Assembly (NCBI GenBank): GCA_965213765.1
Contig: OZ243926.1
Span: 3,906,001-3,970,000 of the forward strand
Length of the DNA: 64,000 bases
Direction: 5' to 3'
Source of the DNA: JAJDXO01 sp965213765
GTDB lineage: Bacteria > Pseudomonadota > Alphaproteobacteria > Rhodospirillales > UBA2165
A program made the position numbers and the translations under genes. The notes beneath the pieces were generated by a model. The model was not told the origin of the DNA. It saw only the letters and a list, made by a program, of their open reading frames with translations, and searched no databases. Positions 33,486 to 41,805 of the stretch are shown here, piece by piece. Position 1 is the first letter of the stretch, and the number at the start of each line of letters is the position of its first letter.

Positions 33486-34448
33486 ATGACCCTCAAGATT
33501 GCCAAGAAAGTTCTCGTTTCCGCTGCGCTGGGCGTGGCGGCTGTCGGCCTGATAGCCGGTTCCGCGGCTGCGGAATGGAAACCCAAGGGACCGATCAGTC
33601 TTATGATCGGTTTTGCCGCCGGCGGCGGCACCGATACGCAGGCCCGGCTGATCGCGGCTGAACTCGAAAAGCGCAAGGGCTGGAAAGTCATTCCGTCCAA
33701 CGTCGCGGGCCGCGGCGGCGCCCTTATGGCGCGCAAGCTCAAGGGTTTGTCCAATGACGGCACCGCCATCGGCATGGCGGTAACCGAGTCCTTTGGCTAC
33801 AACATGCTCGCCTCGAAGAATCCGGGCTATACCGCGGACGACTTCACTTACATCACCACCACCACCGGCTCGCAGATGGGGCTGGTCGTGAAGGCCTCCA
33901 AGGGCTGGAAGACGTGGGATGATTTCCTCAAGGCGGCGCGGGCCGGCACCGTCAAATTCGGCGGCATGGGCCAGAAGCATGCCGACGTGAACTACCTCCT
34001 GGAGCAAAAGTACGGCGTGAAATTCAACACCGTGCTGCTGCGGGGCGGCCGGGCGGTCATGAACGCCCTCAATGCCGGTGACATCGATATCGGCTATGGT
34101 GCGGGCATCCAGGCCAAGGCCGTCAAATCCGGCGATATGATCAATCTGGTCTCCGGGATCGGCAAACGAATCCCGTATTCGCCCAACGCCCCGACCCTGA
34201 TCGAGCTCGGCATCCCCTATGATATCGGCGCCAAATTCGTCGTCGTGGGTCCGAAGGGAATATCGGCTGATGCGCGAAATACCCTTGCTGCTGCCTTTGC
34301 AGAGGTCATTTCGGACAAGAACAGCAAGGTGAACAAGTTCGTCACCGCACGCTACACCGGCCCGGAACTGATTTCGGGCAAGGCCTTGGACGACTTCATC
34401 CAGAATGGGCTGAAAGAATCCAAAACGTTGATGAGCGTGACCAACTAG
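33486..34448 (+). CDS. tctC: Tripartite tricarboxylate transporter solute-binding protein
   Basis: 320 residues with a signal peptide (MTLKIAKKVLVSAALGVAAV, cleavage after GSAAA at about residue 29). The mature part shows TctC features: GPISLMIGFAAGGGTDTQAR, SNVAGRGGALMARKLKG, FGGMGQKHADVNYLLEQKYG and GRAVMNALNAGDIDIGYGAG. It captures the substrate in the periplasm for the TctBA pair encoded next. Its promoter overlaps a candidate MarR site, and the operon ends with a sulfatase, so the ligand may be a sulfated or sulfonated acid. GGGAGG stands 8 bases before the ATG. Confidence 0.88.
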   Translation: MTLKIAKKVLVSAALGVAAVGLIAGSAAAEWKPKGPISLMIGFAAGGGTDTQARLIAAELEKRKGWKVIPSNVAGRGGALMARKLKGLSNDGTAIGMAVTESFGYNMLASKNPGYTADDFTYITTTTGSQMGLVVKASKGWKTWDDFLKAARAGTVKFGGMGQKHADVNYLLEQKYGVKFNTVLLRGGRAVMNALNAGDIDIGYGAGIQAKAVKSGDMINLVSGIGKRIPYSPNAPTLIELGIPYDIGAKFVVVGPKGISADARNTLAAAFAEVISDKNSKVNKFVTARYTGPELISGKALDDFIQNGLKESKTLMSVTN

Positions 34449-34458
34449 GTTGAGATAT

Positions 34459-34479
34459 GGGCGGAGCCTCGCTCCGCCC
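34459..34479 (+). promoter_or_regulatory. Stem-loop between tctC and tctB
   Basis: GGGCGGAGC and GCTCCGCCC form a perfect 9-bp stem with a CTC loop. No T-run follows, so it more likely stabilises tctC mRNA or attenuates weakly than terminates. Confidence 0.6.
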
Positions 34480-34497
34480 TCTTGATCAGGGGACGGT

Positions 34498-35067
34498 ATG
34501 CAACAGGACCGTTGGACGCTCGGACTCGCGCTGGTGCTGACCATCGCGGCAATCCTGACCCTCGCGGTTTGGATACCCAGCGATATCGAGACCGGCCTGA
34601 TCGAACGGTTTCGCCGTGAAATCACGATCGGGGACGCGCTGGCGCCCACGGGCGCGGCGGCCGGAATTCTGATCGCGGCCCTCGCGTTGGGCATCACGTC
34701 CTGGTTCCGTCCGGCGCCCTACGAAGATACGCCGGATCGCCAAAGCGCGGCCTTTCTGCTTCGCATGGCGGTCGTCTTGATCCTCGGGCTTGTATTGATG
34801 ATGTTCACCGGCCCCATCGTCGTCGAGGCGATCAATTCCCTGGGCAACGATATCGGCACCTACCGCCAGCTCCGGGACACCGTTCCCTACAAGTATCTGG
34901 GCTTCGCCGCCGGCGGGTTCGTTCTGGTCTTTGGGGCCATCCGCGTTGTCGAAAACCGTTTTTCCATGAGCGGGGCTTGGGTCGCGATTGGCGCGGTGCT
35001 TGTATTGGGCTTCGTCTACGACGTGCCTTTCGACAACCTCCTGTTGCCGCCCAACGGCGACCAGTAA
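34498..35067 (+). CDS. tctB: Tripartite tricarboxylate transporter small membrane protein
   Basis: 189 residues with four hydrophobic segments: LGLALVLTIAAILTLAVWIP (7-28), AAAGILIAALALGITSWF (about 48-66), MAVVLILGLVLMMFTGPIVV (about 90-110), and GAWVAIGAVLVLGFVYDVPF (about 160-178). This topology and position between tctC and tctA identify TctB, the poorly conserved small subunit of TTT transporters in the inner membrane. GGGGACGGT precedes the ATG. Its stop overlaps the tctA start by one base (TAATG), so the two are made together. Confidence 0.85.
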   Translation: MQQDRWTLGLALVLTIAAILTLAVWIPSDIETGLIERFRREITIGDALAPTGAAAGILIAALALGITSWFRPAPYEDTPDRQSAAFLLRMAVVLILGLVLMMFTGPIVVEAINSLGNDIGTYRQLRDTVPYKYLGFAAGGFVLVFGAIRVVENRFSMSGAWVAIGAVLVLGFVYDVPFDNLLLPPNGDQ

Positions 35068-36641
35068 TGGGTATCCTGGATCATGTCTGGCTGGGCGTGT
35101 TGGCTGTGTTTACCGCCGATCCGGCGTTCTCGATTCTTGGTCTGCCCATTTCGATCACGCTGGTCATGGTCTTTAGCGGCTTTATCGGCGGTATCGTGGT
35201 GGGAGCCACGCCCGGGCTCGGCGGCCCATTTGCCATGGCCATTTCACTGCCCATCCTGATCTCCGTATTCGGCTTCACGCCCGACGCGCTATTGCCGGTC
35301 CTGGGTTTCCTGGTCGGCATCATGAAGGGCTCGACCATCGGCGGCGCGGTCCCGGCGATTTTATTCAATACGCCGGGAACACCGGATTCCGTTTTGACGA
35401 CGTTCGACGGCTATCCCATGACCAAGAACGGCCAATCCGGCAAGGCGCTCAGGGTTGCACACTTCTCCTCGGTGACCGGTGACACCTTTTCCGACATCGT
35501 GTTGATTACGTCCGCTCCGTTCCTCGCCATCCTGGTGGAGCGGTTCCTCGATTTCCCGGAGAAAGCCGCCTTGATCATCCTGTCGCTTGCGTTTATCGCC
35601 GCGGTTGTCGGCAAGTCGGTGTGGAAGGGCATTCTCGGCGCGCTGCTCGGACTGTTCATGGCCTTCATCGGAACGGGCGAGGACGGGTATCCGCGTTTAT
35701 CAATGGGGAGCGAAGAACTTGGCAACGGGTTCCCTTTGGTCAGCGCGGTGGTCGGCGTTCTGATCCTGGGCGAGGTTTTCAAATCCCTGGAAGACATGTG
35801 GCGCGAAATGCGCGAGCGCTCGGAAATCACCGTGATCGAACAGAAGGGAGACAACAAACTCCACTTTTCCGACATTCGCCGCATTCTCCCGTTCGTCGGC
35901 ACATCGGCGGTAATCGGGACGGCCATCGGTGCGCTTCCCGGGATCGGGTCGGTGCTTGCCGCGACGCTCGGCTACGCGAGCGGCAAGAAGATGCACAAGG
36001 GCGAGAAGACTTTCGGTGACGGTGTGCCGGAGGGTATTGCCGCCACCGAGGCGGCAAACTCCTCGGTAGCCGGGGCGAACCTGATTCCGGTCCTGTCACT
36101 CGGTATTCCCGGGAACGTCTCGGCGGTGTTCATCATCCTGGCTGCCGAATCCATCGGCGGCTTCAATCCCGGCCCGACGGTGTTCCGTATCATCCCCGAT
36201 CAAATCAACCCGGAGATGGTCATTGTCTTCGGGCTGTTCACCACGATGATTTGCGCCAACATCCTGAACTGGACCATTGGCGGCGTGTTCATGCGGGCCA
36301 CCGGGATCATGGTCAAGGTGCCGAAGCAGCGTCTGCTGGCCGTGGTTCTGCTGTTGACCCTGACCGCGATCTACGTCCAGAACACCGACATGTTTGCCAT
36401 CTACTTCACCCTGTTCTTCGGGTTCGTCGGCTACCTTATGCGCAAGCTCGATATCTCGGTACTGCCGTTTGTCATCGCGTTCATTCTCGCCAATCGGCTG
36501 GAGGAGGCGATGCGGCAAGCGTTCTCGGCGACCGGCAGCGATCCGTGGTTCCTGCTTGCCAGCCCGATCTCCATCGCCTTCATTGCGCTGGCGGTCATCG
36601 TCGTCCTCTTCTTTGCCCGCAACCAAAAGGCTCTAGGCTGA
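35067..36641 (+). CDS. tctA: Tripartite tricarboxylate transporter large membrane protein
   Basis: 524 residues, the normal length for TctA. Typical segments: GGIVVGATPGLGGPFAMAIS, GGAVPAILFNTPGTPDSVLT, FDGYPMTKNGQSGKALRVAH, AIGALPGIGSVLAATLGYAS, AATEAANSSVAGANLIPVLS and LGIPGNVSAVFIILAAESIG, spread over about twelve hydrophobic helices. It is the main transport channel. In contrast to the 16869 gene no TctB part is fused. A start at 35067 overlaps tctB by one base; a sulfatase follows after 3 bases, so the transporter and the hydrolase are one transcript. Confidence 0.92.
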   Translation: MGILDHVWLGVLAVFTADPAFSILGLPISITLVMVFSGFIGGIVVGATPGLGGPFAMAISLPILISVFGFTPDALLPVLGFLVGIMKGSTIGGAVPAILFNTPGTPDSVLTTFDGYPMTKNGQSGKALRVAHFSSVTGDTFSDIVLITSAPFLAILVERFLDFPEKAALIILSLAFIAAVVGKSVWKGILGALLGLFMAFIGTGEDGYPRLSMGSEELGNGFPLVSAVVGVLILGEVFKSLEDMWREMRERSEITVIEQKGDNKLHFSDIRRILPFVGTSAVIGTAIGALPGIGSVLAATLGYASGKKMHKGEKTFGDGVPEGIAATEAANSSVAGANLIPVLSLGIPGNVSAVFIILAAESIGGFNPGPTVFRIIPDQINPEMVIVFGLFTTMICANILNWTIGGVFMRATGIMVKVPKQRLLAVVLLLTLTAIYVQNTDMFAIYFTLFFGFVGYLMRKLDISVLPFVIAFILANRLEEAMRQAFSATGSDPWFLLASPISIAFIALAVIVVLFFARNQKALG

Positions 36642-36644
36642 ATC

Positions 36645-38087
36645 ATGGATCCCAAAAACTTGCTGTTCATCATGTCCGACGAGCACAACCCCAGGATGCT
36701 GGGCTGCGCCGGCCATTCGCACGTGAAGACCCCGAACCTGGATGCGCTGGCCGCGGCGGGGACGCGCTTCACCGCCGCCTACTCCAATTCACCCATCTGC
36801 ATTCCCGCGCGGGCCGCTTGGGCAACCGGCCGCTACGTGCATGACACCGGCTATTGGGACAACGCCTTGGCCTATGACGGCCGGGTCCGGGGATGGGGAC
36901 ACCATCTGATCGACCTTGGTTTCGCCGTCGAATCCGTCGGCAAGCTCCATTACCGCAACGAAACCGACCCCACCGGGTTCAGCACGCAGCGTCACCCCAT
37001 GCACATCATGGGCGGGATCGGCCAGGTATGGGGGTCGGTCCGGGATCCATTGCCGCTGGGCAACCCGCGCGGACTGAAAATGCTGGGCGAGACCCTCGGC
37101 CCCGGAGAGTCCAAGTACAATATCTATGACCGGACCATCGCCGACACGGCCTGCGAATGGCTGGAGGCCGTGGCCGCCCGGCCGGCGGACCGGCCCTGGG
37201 TGCTGTATCTCGGCTTTGTGGCGCCGCATTTTCCGCTGGTGGTGCCGAGGGAATATTACGACATGTATCCGGTCGACGAACTGCCGCCCATGAAACTGCG
37301 GCCCGAGGACGGATACGAGCGCCACCCGTGGGCCGATACCATGGCGCGGTTTCACGGCACCGACGATGCGTTGACCCCGGACGACCGCAAGGTTGCCCAG
37401 GCGGCTTATTTCGGCCTCTGCACTTACGTCGATGCACAAATCGGGCGGGTACTGGACACCCTCAAATCATCCGGCCTCGCCGAGGACACCCGTATCGTCT
37501 ACACCTCGGACCACGGCGACAATGTCGGCGCCCGGGGTCTATGGGGCAAATCCAACATGTACGAAGAGGCGGCCGGTATTCCGTTGATGCTCGCCGGGCC
37601 GGACGTTCCCGAAGGCCGAATCCGTACGACGCCCGTCAGCCTGGTGGACAGCTACCAGACCATCCTGGATGGGGTCGGCGTGGATGTTCCCGACGATGCC
37701 CGGAATCTGCCCGGGCGTTCATGGTTCCAACTGGCCAACGAAAACGACGAGCCAGGGCGAATTGCATTTTCCGAATATCACGCCGCGGGTTCTCCCTCCG
37801 GCGCGTTCATGATCCGCCGCGGCCGGTGGAAGTACATTTACTATGTGGGCTTCGAGCCGGAGCTGTTTGACCTGGAAAACGACCCCGAGGAAACAACAAA
37901 CCTGGCGGGCGACCCGGGCGCCAAGACAGATCTCGATGCGATGCACGCCGCCCTCCGTGACCTCGTTGATCCCGAGGCCGTTGACCGCCGCGCCAAGGAC
38001 GACCAAAACGAACTCATCGCCAAGTTTGGCGGACCGGAGGCGGCGTTTGATACGGGTACCAAGGGCGCGACGCCTGCACCCGTCTAG
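36645..38087 (+). CDS. Sulfatase (type I), last gene of the TTT operon
   Basis: 480 residues. Start MDPKNLLFIMSDEHNPRMLG with the metal-binding Asp, the formylglycine signature Cys52-Ile-Pro-Ala-Arg56 followed by AAWATGR, and the second metal segment YTSDHGDNVGARGLWGKSNM. The C-terminal GRWKYIYYVGFEPELFDLEN is usual for the superfamily. No export signal. Located 3 bases after tctA, it probably cleaves the sulfate (or related) ester of the compound taken up by the transporter. The TAG stop is the CTAG end of a MITE-like repeat. Confidence 0.88.
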   Translation: MDPKNLLFIMSDEHNPRMLGCAGHSHVKTPNLDALAAAGTRFTAAYSNSPICIPARAAWATGRYVHDTGYWDNALAYDGRVRGWGHHLIDLGFAVESVGKLHYRNETDPTGFSTQRHPMHIMGGIGQVWGSVRDPLPLGNPRGLKMLGETLGPGESKYNIYDRTIADTACEWLEAVAARPADRPWVLYLGFVAPHFPLVVPREYYDMYPVDELPPMKLRPEDGYERHPWADTMARFHGTDDALTPDDRKVAQAAYFGLCTYVDAQIGRVLDTLKSSGLAEDTRIVYTSDHGDNVGARGLWGKSNMYEEAAGIPLMLAGPDVPEGRIRTTPVSLVDSYQTILDGVGVDVPDDARNLPGRSWFQLANENDEPGRIAFSEYHAAGSPSGAFMIRRGRWKYIYYVGFEPELFDLENDPEETTNLAGDPGAKTDLDAMHAALRDLVDPEAVDRRAKDDQNELIAKFGGPEAAFDTGTKGATPAPV

Positions 38088-38447
38088 GGTCTTCAAATTA
38101 GGAGATTCTCCTATTCGCGCCCTCTCACCCTGTCCCTCTCCCCCGGGAAGGGGGCGAGGGGACGCACGGCAAGCTCCCTCTCCCCGCTCACTCGCAAGTC
38201 GTCATCACCAGGTCGGTCAATTCGTCCGAATTGACCTTATTTGACCCGGTGATCCACGCTTCGCGGCAGGGTACACGTGGATGGCCGGGTCGCGGTTTGT
38301 CCTCCGGCCGGCCAAGCCGGTCCGGTGGGCCCGGCCTTCAGTCGGCCGAAGCCGACTTTCGGACGGCGTAGGCCGGCCATGACGCAATCATTTTATGCCT
38401 CATCGCCGCAACACTCCCATGGCGGCTCAAATGAGTCAGGACCCTAG
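38084..38447 (+). repeat. MITE-like dispersed repeat, copy d, with foreign interior
   Basis: This covers most of the gap 38088-38578. Left end CTAGGGTCTTCAAATTAGG and right end GGCGGCTCAAATGAGTCAGG followed by ACCCTAG match the family, but the middle (about 38185-38395) is unlike other copies. It holds a 22-bp palindrome and GC-rich inverted repeats (TCCACG...CGTGGATGGCCGGGT; AGTCGGCCGAAGCCGACT). The 130 bases after it, up to the hydratase ribosome site GAGGAGGA, show nothing else. Confidence 0.7.
38215..38236. repeat. Perfect 10-bp inverted repeat inside MITE copy d
   Basis: GGTCAATTCG and CGAATTGACC separated by TC. Flanking TCACC (38206 area) and GGTGA (38248 area) extend the symmetry loosely. 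Unknown role. Confidence 0.65.
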
Positions 38448-38578
38448 TTTCTCGTCCGAGCGTCGGACACCGGTTGGGCCCGGGTTGCCCGATCCCGGGC
38501 GATTGTCTAGGCATCCGCCGTCGGATACGCTCGCCGGCAAGCGATCGCCAGAAATTCTCAGTGAGGAGGACCGTCTCG

Positions 38579-39367
38579 ATGACCTCAGCTTCAGCCATTC
38601 ATCAGGCGTCCGAGAGGATTATCAACGCCTACAAAAGCGGGAAGGCGGACAAGCCGATCCGGGATCTTCTCGACAAGGGAGACATCGACGGCGCCTATGA
38701 CGTTCAAGAGGGTGTGACCCTGTGGCGCCTGCGGGAAGGCGCCCGCCTGGTGGGCCGCAAGATCGGCCTGACCGCCAAAGCCGTCCAGACCCAATTGGGG
38801 GTCGATCAGCCGGACTACGGCATGCTGTTCGACGACATGGCGGTGCCGGATGGCGAGGAAATCCCGGCGAGTCGGGTTTCTCAGCCGCGGGTCGAGGCGG
38901 AAGTGGCCTACATCCTGGACCGGGACCTGCATCTGGATAAACCGACCACCGCGGATGTGATCCGCGCCGTCGCCTATGCCGCCCCGGCGATCGAGGTCGT
39001 CGACAGCCGGATCGCGAATTTCGACATCACCATCGTCGACACGGTGGCCGACAATGCCTCGTCGGGGCTCTTCGTCCTGGGCAATGACAAGGTTGCGCTG
39101 GACGACTTCGACGGACGCATGTGCGGCATGGTGGTGGAAAACCGCGGCGAGCCCGTTTCGGTCGGCGCCGGGGCCGCCTGTCTCGGCCATCCCATCAATG
39201 CGGTGCGCTGGCTGGCGGAGGTAATGACCGCGCGGGGCCGGCCGTTGTCGGCCGGGGACATCGTCATGTCGGGCGCGTTGGGGCCGATGGTGCCGGCGGC
39301 CAAGGGTGAAGTTTACGAGGCGCGGATCAACGGGCTGGGTTCGGTCCGGGCCGTGTTCGGCGCGTAA
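38579..39367 (+). CDS. 2-keto-4-pentenoate hydratase-like protein (MhpD family)
   Basis: 262 residues from the ATG at 38579 with GAGGAGGA upstream; longer in-frame starts are not supported. The sequence has GRKIGLTAKAVQTQLGVDQP, DYGMLFDDMAVPDGE, PRVEAEVAYILDRDL and AIEVVDSRIANFDI, which place it among hydratases of the meta-cleavage pathway (2-oxopent-4-enoate plus water to 4-hydroxy-2-oxovalerate). The acidic metal ligands in EAEVAY fit. It is first in an operon with a paralogous decarboxylase (13 bases) and an SDR (4 bases). Confidence 0.85.
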   Translation: MTSASAIHQASERIINAYKSGKADKPIRDLLDKGDIDGAYDVQEGVTLWRLREGARLVGRKIGLTAKAVQTQLGVDQPDYGMLFDDMAVPDGEEIPASRVSQPRVEAEVAYILDRDLHLDKPTTADVIRAVAYAAPAIEVVDSRIANFDITIVDTVADNASSGLFVLGNDKVALDDFDGRMCGMVVENRGEPVSVGAGAACLGHPINAVRWLAEVMTARGRPLSAGDIVMSGALGPMVPAAKGEVYEARINGLGSVRAVFGA

Positions 39368-39380
39368 GGGGAGAACGAAG

Positions 39381-40151
39381 ATGGCAGTCGATATTCAAAA
39401 ACTCGCCAAGACGGTCGATGATGCGGCGGTGAAGGCGACGGCAATCCCACAGCTCTCCAAGAAGAGCAAGATGACGCTCAAACAGGCCTACAAGATCCAG
39501 GCGGCGAGCATCGACCGGCGCCTGGAGCGCGGCGAAGAGCGCTCGGGCATGAAAATGGGTTTCACCAGCCGGGCCAAGATGGTCCAGATGGGCCTGTCCG
39601 ACATGATCTGGGGCCGCTTGACCGACGTCATGCTGGTCGAGGACGGCGCGGTCATCAACCTCAAGGATTATGTGCACCCGCGGGTCGAGCCGGAAATCGC
39701 CTACCTGTTGGGCGCACCATTGACCGGCCCGACCACGCCGATGGAGGCGATGGCGGCGGTGGAGGCGATCGCCCCGGCGCTCGAGATCATCGATAGCCGC
39801 TACCGGGCATTCAAGTTCAATCTGCAGGACGTGGTGGCCGACAACGCGTCGTCGTCCGGCTACGTGATCGGGCCCTGGTGCCCGCCGGATATGGATCTGG
39901 ACAACCTTGGCGTGGTCATGGAGGTGAATGGCCGCCCGGCGACCATCGGCTCGTCCGCCGCGATACTCGGACATCCCGGGCGGTCGCTCGCCGCCGCATC
40001 CCGGATGGCCGCCGAAGCGGGTGAAATTCTCGAAGCCGGATGGGTGGTCATGGCGGGCGGCGTCACCGAGGCGGTCGCCTTGGAGAAGGGCGTTTCGGTC
40101 CGCAATACGGTGCAGGGCCTTGGGTCCGTCGGCTTCAGGGTGAAGGGCTGA
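39381..40151 (+). CDS. 4-oxalocrotonate decarboxylase-like protein (MhpD/DmpH family)
   Basis: 256 residues from the ATG at 39381, preceded by GGGGAGAACGAAG. It is a paralogue of the preceding gene: GMKMGFTSRAKMVQMGLSDM, WGRLTDVMLVEDGAVI, HPRVEPEIAYLLGAPL, ALEIIDSRYRAFKFNL and a C-terminal AGGVTEAVALEKG. Within the family this pattern (KMGFTSRAKMVQMG) resembles the 4-oxalocrotonate decarboxylase that partners the hydratase as a complex, releasing CO2 from 2-oxohex-3-enedioate. No 4-oxalocrotonate tautomerase or aldolase gene is adjacent, so the pathway is incomplete here. Confidence 0.82.
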   Translation: MAVDIQKLAKTVDDAAVKATAIPQLSKKSKMTLKQAYKIQAASIDRRLERGEERSGMKMGFTSRAKMVQMGLSDMIWGRLTDVMLVEDGAVINLKDYVHPRVEPEIAYLLGAPLTGPTTPMEAMAAVEAIAPALEIIDSRYRAFKFNLQDVVADNASSSGYVIGPWCPPDMDLDNLGVVMEVNGRPATIGSSAAILGHPGRSLAAASRMAAEAGEILEAGWVVMAGGVTEAVALEKGVSVRNTVQGLGSVGFRVKG

Positions 40152-40155
40152 TCCC

Positions 40156-40917
40156 GTGAACCGGATCGACCTTAGCGGCCGCGCTGCCGTTGTCACCGGC
40201 GGTGCGGCGGGACTGGGCCTCGGCATCGCCAAGCGGCTGGTGGAATCCGGCGCCGATACTTGCATCTGGGACGTCAACGAAGACGGCCTGGCCGCGGCGG
40301 TGAAGGAACTGTCGGCGGCGGCCGACGGCGCAAAGGTGACCGGCCGGGCCGCCGATATTTCCGACAATTCAGCGGTGGAAGCCGCCTTTGCCGGCTCGGT
40401 CGGTGATCTCGGCAAGGTCGACATTGTGGTCAACAACGCCGGAATTTCGGGTCCCAACATCACGTCGTGGGAATACCCCATCGATGCCTGGGACAAGGTG
40501 GTCGATATCAATTTGTCCGGGACGTTCTATGTCAGCAGGACGGCCATTCCCCACATGCTGGAGAACGGCTACGGCCGAATCGTCAATGTCGCGTCCATCG
40601 CCGGCAAGGAGGGAAACCCCAAGGCGCCGGCCTATTCGGCGACCAAGGCCGGCGTCATCGGGCTCACCAAGGCGTTGGGCAAGGAACTGGCGCAGACCAA
40701 CGTGATGGTCAACTGCGTGACGCCGGCGGCGGTGCGGACGGCGATCTTCGATCAGATGACCCAGGAGCATATCGATTTCATGCTCTCGAAGATCCCCATG
40801 AACCGCTTCGGTCTGGTGGAAGAGATCGCCGCCATGGTGGCATGGCTGGCCTCCGAGGAATGCTCGTTCGCCACCGGCGGGGTGTTCGACGTCTCGGGCG
40901 GCCGCGCGACTTATTAG
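40156..40917 (+). CDS. Short-chain dehydrogenase/reductase (FabG-like)
   Basis: 253 residues of a classical SDR. NAD(P)-binding TGGAAGLGLGIAKRLVESGA (residues 15-34), VNNAGISGPNI near 92, and the catalytic Ser-Tyr-Lys set in NVASIAGKEGNPKAPAYSAT followed by KAG. The acidic WDVN after the second strand suggests NAD(H) preference. It likely oxidises or reduces a hydroxy intermediate of the pathway encoded by the two genes before it, from which it is separated by only 4 bases. A GGGTGAAGGGCTGA ribosome region precedes the ATG. Confidence 0.88.
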   Translation: MNRIDLSGRAAVVTGGAAGLGLGIAKRLVESGADTCIWDVNEDGLAAAVKELSAAADGAKVTGRAADISDNSAVEAAFAGSVGDLGKVDIVVNNAGISGPNITSWEYPIDAWDKVVDINLSGTFYVSRTAIPHMLENGYGRIVNVASIAGKEGNPKAPAYSATKAGVIGLTKALGKELAQTNVMVNCVTPAAVRTAIFDQMTQEHIDFMLSKIPMNRFGLVEEIAAMVAWLASEECSFATGGVFDVSGGRATY

Positions 40918-41008
40918 CCATTGCCCGGCCCATCAGGTTGGGCAGCCGGAGTACGATCCCCGGGAAGATCACCACCGGCGCCGGCCGGACAAGACCGGCG
41001 CCCATGCC

Positions 41009-41025
41009 GCCGGAAACCGCTCTAG
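41009..41025. repeat. Remnant of hairpin repeat family H
   Basis: GCCGGAAACCGCTCTAG is the right arm of the 44-bp hairpin, without the left arm. Its CTAG gives the TAG stop of the glutathione transferase gene on the other strand. Confidence 0.6.
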
Positions 41026-41765
41026 GCGCACTCCGGGTAGAACTCGGACATCCGGGAGCCGGGGTAGTAGGCGGTTTCAAAAGCCGGCCGTGACCGCATT
41101 GCGGCAAACCAGGCGGTGACCGCGGGATGTGCCGATTCCCACATTTCCCGATGACCGAGATCATCCATCCGGTCGATCAGCGGCGCGACGCACATGTCCG
41201 CCAACGTATAGTGGTCCCCCATGATCCAAGGACCATTGGCTGCGAGTTCGGTTTCCATCCTATCGAGGGTCAGACGCACATCGTCCATGGCCTTGGTGAT
41301 CTCGGCTTCGGCGAAGCCGTCCTGGCCCATCCGCCTATAGAAGTCGGTCTTGAGCGGCCGGCGTTCCGCCGCCTTTTCGAACTGTTCCGGTGAGAGCTTG
41401 GTGTAGTTGTGGATAAGAAATTCTTGGAATGTCGGGTAGCGGACCGCGGGCGTCGGCTTCTCTTCGAAGAAGCGGAGCCATGCGCGCATTTTGGCTCTGT
41501 CCGCCGGTGAGGCCGGGCTGAAGGAGGGTTCCGGAAACACCTCGTCCAGGTATTCAAGGATCACCGAGGAGTCGATGACCACCGTTCCGTCGTGGACGAG
41601 CGTCGGCACCACGCCGTTGGGGTTCATCCGCAGGTACGCGTCGGTAAGGTGCCCGTCCTCTCCCGGAGACAGCCGATGCTCTTTGTACTCCATGCCTTTT
41701 TCCGCCAGGCAGATGCGCACCTTGAGACTGCAGGTGGATGTGGGAAACGAGTAGAGTTCGATCAT
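41022..41765 (-). CDS. Glutathione S-transferase family protein
   Basis: 247 residues. The N-terminal thioredoxin-like domain reads MIELYSFPTSTCSLKVRICL, with the GST hallmark NPNGVVPTLVHDGTVVIDSS around residues 49-67 and ILEYLDEVFPEP. The helical C-terminal domain has LAANGPWIMGDHYTLADMCV and APLIDR. GSTs conjugate or isomerise electrophiles using glutathione; in aromatic catabolism some act as maleylpyruvate isomerases, but this cannot be decided here. A second GST is at 49571. It is transcribed toward the hydratase operon. Confidence 0.88.
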   Translation of the reverse strand: MIELYSFPTSTCSLKVRICLAEKGMEYKEHRLSPGEDGHLTDAYLRMNPNGVVPTLVHDGTVVIDSSVILEYLDEVFPEPSFSPASPADRAKMRAWLRFFEEKPTPAVRYPTFQEFLIHNYTKLSPEQFEKAAERRPLKTDFYRRMGQDGFAEAEITKAMDDVRLTLDRMETELAANGPWIMGDHYTLADMCVAPLIDRMDDLGHREMWESAHPAVTAWFAAMRSRPAFETAYYPGSRMSEFYPECA

Positions 41766-41805
41766 GGGGAATTGCGCGGCCGATCCGGTGGCTTACGGGT
41801 TTAAT

